A stretch of DNA of 7,652 nucleotides from an uncultured Veillonella sp. (lineage in GTDB: Bacteria; Bacillota; Negativicutes; Veillonellales; Veillonellaceae), in NCBI GenBank assembly GCA_900550455.1, contig URSE01000052.1, positions 1 through 7,652 of the forward strand, written 5' to 3'. Below, one piece after another: positions 5,217 through 7,652 of this stretch. The notes beneath the pieces are model-generated. The model did not search any database and had not been told where the DNA came from. It saw only the letters and a program-made list of their open reading frames with translations. Position 1 is the first letter of the stretch; every line of letters starts with the position of its first letter. Position numbers and translations under genes: made by a program.

Positions 5217-6668
5217 ATGGCAATTATTTATGATAACCGCCCGTATAAAACACGTGTAAAAGACGTTTTGGGCAATGACTTCAAACGAGCTGCCATTCGT
5301 AAAGCACAAGACGTGTTCTACGGTAAACGCAATAGCATGGTAGAAGCGGTTCCTGAATGGGCTGATTTCCGTAAAGAAGCAGCTGACCTACGGGACCATG
5401 TGTTGGCTAACCTTGATTATTACGTAGACCAATTTGCTACCAACGCAGAAAAAGCAGGGGCTCACGTGTACTTCGCTATGGACGATAAAGAAGCGACTCA
5501 ATACGCTCTTGCTATCTGTAAGGAAAAAGAAGCGAAGATGATCGTAAAATCCAAGACCATCTTGACGGAAGAAATCTCCCTTAACGAAGTCTTGGAAGAA
5601 GCGGGCATTGAAGTTAACGAAACTGACTTGGCTGAATTTATCTTGCAAACAGCGGATAATAACCCACCATCTCATATCGTAGTGCCAGCCCTTCACTTTG
5701 AACGGCATAAGATTCGCGATATCTTTGCTGAAAAATTAGGTTACACAGGGACAGAAAACCCAGAAGAAATGACTCACTTCGTACGTCGTTTGGTACGGGA
5801 ACGTTTCCTTAAGGCCGATATTGGTATAAATGGTTGTAACTTTGGAGTAGCGGAAACTGGTACATGTACTATCGTTTCCAACGAAGGTAATGGCCGTATG
5901 GCATCCTCCATTCCTAAGACACAAATTGTCTTCGTTGGTGCAGAACGTATCGTTCCTGACTTTAAGGCCCTCGACATCATGATGGAAATGCTTATTCGCT
6001 CTTCCGTTGGCTCCAAGATTTCCAACTACTTCTCCATGATTACTGGTCCTGCTCGCCCAGAAGAAGCAGATGGCCCTCGTGAAACCCATATTATTATTGT
6101 AAACAATGGCCGTGATAATATCTTGGGTGATAAGACCTTCCGGTCTATGCTCCGTTGTATCCGTTGTGGTGCCTGCATGAACATCTGCCCTGTATACCGT
6201 CACATTACAGGTCATGGTTATGGCTCCATCTATCCAGGGCCAATGGGTGCTGTATTGACTCCATTGTTCAAGGGGTATGAAGTAGCTGGTGACCTTCCTT
6301 ACGCATCTACCTTGTGCGGTGCTTGTACCGAAAACTGTCCAGTAGCTATCCCTCTCCACGAACTTTTGATGGAACACCGTCATCGCCAAGCTGATGTGGA
6401 AAAATGCCGTCCTGGCGTTGAAATGGCTGCCTTCCAAGGGGCTGCTAAGATGTTCTCTGATGCAACCCTCTTCAATGCAGGTACTAAAATGGCTGCTCTT
6501 GGTATGAATATCCTCAAAAATAGTGAAGGAAACATGCCTTCTTGGATGAAGCACTTGCCAGTTGCAGGGGCCTGGATTAAATCCAAAGAAATGGGCGCTA
6601 TGAAGTGGAAGAAGTTCCGCGATGTATATGCTGAATATAAAGCTAAAAAAGTTAAGGAGGGCAAATAA
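5217..6668 (+). CDS. lutB: LutB, LUD-domain ferredoxin-type subunit
   Basis: 483 residues, full length for the LutB/LldF family. Residues about 60-300 form a LUD domain (GCNFGVAETGTCTIVSNEGN, IVFVGAERIVP). Next come two 4Fe-4S motifs: Cys314, 317, 320 and 324 (CIRCGACMNICPVYR) and Cys367, 370 and 374 (CGACTENCPVAIPLHELL). The C-terminal region (about 390-483) matches the DUF3390 part of the family and ends in a basic tail. It is the electron-transferring core of the LutABC lactate oxidation system in the cytoplasm. AGGAGGAG (5203-5210) precedes the ATG by 6 nt, in a 15-nt gap after the lutA stop, so the genes are co-transcribed. No missing cysteines or frameshifts are seen. Confidence 0.95.
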   Translation: MAIIYDNRPYKTRVKDVLGNDFKRAAIRKAQDVFYGKRNSMVEAVPEWADFRKEAADLRDHVLANLDYYVDQFATNAEKAGAHVYFAMDDKEATQYALAICKEKEAKMIVKSKTILTEEISLNEVLEEAGIEVNETDLAEFILQTADNNPPSHIVVPALHFERHKIRDIFAEKLGYTGTENPEEMTHFVRRLVRERFLKADIGINGCNFGVAETGTCTIVSNEGNGRMASSIPKTQIVFVGAERIVPDFKALDIMMEMLIRSSVGSKISNYFSMITGPARPEEADGPRETHIIIVNNGRDNILGDKTFRSMLRCIRCGACMNICPVYRHITGHGYGSIYPGPMGAVLTPLFKGYEVAGDLPYASTLCGACTENCPVAIPLHELLMEHRHRQADVEKCRPGVEMAAFQGAAKMFSDATLFNAGTKMAALGMNILKNSEGNMPSWMKHLPVAGAWIKSKEMGAMKWKKFRDVYAEYKAKKVKEGK

Positions 6669-6670
6669 TC

Positions 6671-7411
6671 ATGGATCAAGCTAAACGTAAATTATTCATC
6701 AATTCCTTGTCCCGTGCCTTGGATCGTGAAAATGCCTTGACTAAACGCGAAGATGGTATGGCATTACCTGATTTTGTAGAACCATTTGATTACTCTCATG
6801 GCCCTCAAGAATCCATGTTTAAAGATTTGAGCCGTGAAGAAATCTTGGATATGTTTTTTAAGGAATGTGATAAGAACGGTACAAAATATGTTCGTACTAC
6901 AGAAGCTAACTTGCCTCAAACTGTAATTGAAGCGATTAATTCCTGGGGTAACGGCGTAGTAGCTTATCCATCTGTTCCGCAAGTGGACAGCTTGGGCATC
7001 AAGGCTGCTTTCGATGCCGATACCAGCGGTGAACGTACTTACATTCAATGGGATCCTGCTTTGGGCCGCGAAGTTAACTTGGAAAACATCAATAAGGCGG
7101 ATATCGGTGTCACCTTCGCTTGTGCGGGTATTGCAGAAACATCTACGGTTATCCAACCATCCACAGCTGAATCCGGTCGGGCTTTGTCCTTGATTCCAGA
7201 TACTCATATTGCTATCGTATGGGCGGATACTATCTTCCCACGTATGACCCAATCCATGGAATTCTTGGCAGAAGAGTTCCGCAAGGATCCAGAAAAATTC
7301 CCTCGCAATGTAGTCCATATTTCTGGTCCATCCCGGACGGCAGATATTGAATTGGTAACAGTTGATGGTGCTCATGGTCCAATCAAGGTAACCTATATCG
7401 TTATCGACTAA
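6671..7411 (+). CDS. lutC: LutC, LUD-domain subunit
   Basis: 246 residues. An N-terminal helical region (1-90) precedes a LUD domain (about 95-246). Family landmarks are IAETSTVIQPS, GRALSLIPDTHIAIV, FPRMTQSMEFL, ISGPSRTADIE and GAHGPIKVTYIVID; the last two close the LutC fold. It has no cysteine cluster, as expected, and acts with LutA and LutB in lactate oxidation. Its ATG is 2 nt after the lutB stop. The Shine-Dalgarno TAAGGAGG (6653-6660) lies inside the last codons of lutB, indicating co-translation. It is the last gene of the operon, followed by a terminator. Confidence 0.95.
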   Translation: MDQAKRKLFINSLSRALDRENALTKREDGMALPDFVEPFDYSHGPQESMFKDLSREEILDMFFKECDKNGTKYVRTTEANLPQTVIEAINSWGNGVVAYPSVPQVDSLGIKAAFDADTSGERTYIQWDPALGREVNLENINKADIGVTFACAGIAETSTVIQPSTAESGRALSLIPDTHIAIVWADTIFPRMTQSMEFLAEEFRKDPEKFPRNVVHISGPSRTADIELVTVDGAHGPIKVTYIVID

Positions 7412-7418
7412 GAAATTA

Positions 7419-7430
7419 GGGACCTAGGTT
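7419..7430. repeat. Second ACCTAGGT palindrome, after lutC
   Basis: GGGACCTAGGTT contains the same 8-bp palindrome ACCTAGGT (7422-7429) found at 4023-4030, and shares GGGACCTAG with 4037-4045. It lies 10 bp after the lutC stop, so copies flank the lut operon on both sides. Confidence 0.5.
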
Positions 7431-7477
7431 GACGTTCCACCTTGCTTAGGTTTAAAGTACATAATTTCTAGACATAG

Positions 7478-7515
7478 AAAGGCCAGGTTAAAGCAAATGC
7501 TTTGCCTGGCTTTTT
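7478..7515 (+). terminator. Intrinsic terminator of lutABC
   Basis: GCCAGG (7482-7487) pairs with CCTGGC (7505-7510). The helix continues through a T/G wobble and one bulge into AAAGC/GCTTT (7490-7494 with 7499-7503) around an AAAT loop. Five T follow at 7511-7515. It lies about 70 bp after the lutC stop. Confidence 0.9.
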
Positions 7516-7652
7516 ATTTATGGGTTTTCTTGTGATTAAAGTTGTCTTACCTTATCTCAATCTATAAATATCATAACTTAAGTGCATAGGTCGTATGAGA
7601 AAACTATACTAAAAGTGTGATGAAATACTTTGTCGAAGGATTCTTAGCTATT
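7516..7652. other. Right-end non-coding stretch, possible gene start at the edge
   Basis: AT-rich sequence with no RNA gene or clear repeat. A weak promoter-like pair, TTGTCT (7542-7547) and TAAATA (7565-7570), has 17 bp spacing. TATACT at 7605-7610 has no -35. An ATG at 7620 opens a frame that stays open to the window end (MKYFVEGFLAI). It looks hydrophobic, like the start of a membrane protein, but it lacks a convincing Shine-Dalgarno and only 11 codons are visible. Confidence 0.25.

Noticed and set aside
4476..5309. Long open frame on the minus strand (277 codons) opposite lutA
   Set aside because: It is antisense to a certain lutA with all cysteine motifs, has no ribosome binding site, and its product has no domain pattern.
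5736..6554. Long open frame on the minus strand (272 codons) opposite lutB
   Set aside because: Shadow of lutB; the product is His/Cys/Thr-rich without recognisable domains and there is no initiation signal.
6764..7375. Minus-strand open frame of 203 codons opposite lutC
   Set aside because: Shadow of lutC, without a ribosome binding site or promoter.
1..7652. CRISPR array, tRNA or rRNA genes
   Set aside because: No regularly spaced repeats and no cloverleaf or rRNA-like sequence seen on either strand.

Overview
The window most likely comes from Veillonella or a close relative in the Negativicutes, which are diderm Firmicutes. This is inferred from the combination of content, not from a marker gene. 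It has a moderately AT-rich composition, Gram-positive style AAGGAG ribosome binding sites, exported proteins with three N-terminal S-layer homology (SLH) domains, and a lactate-oxidation operon.

Layout. Positions 1-300 are non-coding. They hold a 62-bp near-perfect palindrome, an overlapping intrinsic terminator, and a promoter for an exported DUF3298/RsiV-like protein (301-1290, +). A perfect 17-bp-stem terminator (1306-1343) separates this gene from two convergent minus-strand genes. Those two (2704-3963, then 1351-2694) form a tightly coupled operon of paralogous exported proteins. Each has a signal peptide, a low-complexity linker, three SLH domains, and a C-terminal alpha/beta module of about 110 residues that both share. 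A 491-bp divergent intergenic region (3964-4454) carries the SLH operon promoter, a cluster of CCTAG motifs, several dyads, and a strong sigma-70-type promoter with a structured leader for the plus-strand operon. That operon is lutA-lutB-lutC (4455-7411), ending in a terminator at 7478-7515. The last 137 bp hold no firm feature.

How it works together. LutABC is the cytoplasmic iron-sulfur system that oxidises L-lactate to pyruvate, and lactate is the main carbon source of Veillonella. The SLH proteins are probably anchored to peptidoglycan in the periplasm. I see no functional link between the envelope genes and the lactate genes beyond the shared intergenic region.

Least explained items: (i) the C-terminal module of the SLH pair, whose pattern resembles the propeptide fold of streptogrisin/alpha-lytic-type proteases; (ii) four CCTAGG-centred palindromes, all outside genes, one at the -35 position of the SLH promoter and one just after lutC; (iii) a dyad between the -35 and -10 of the lut promoter; (iv) a strong hairpin inside the coding sequence of the second SLH gene. 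I do not claim a complete new system.
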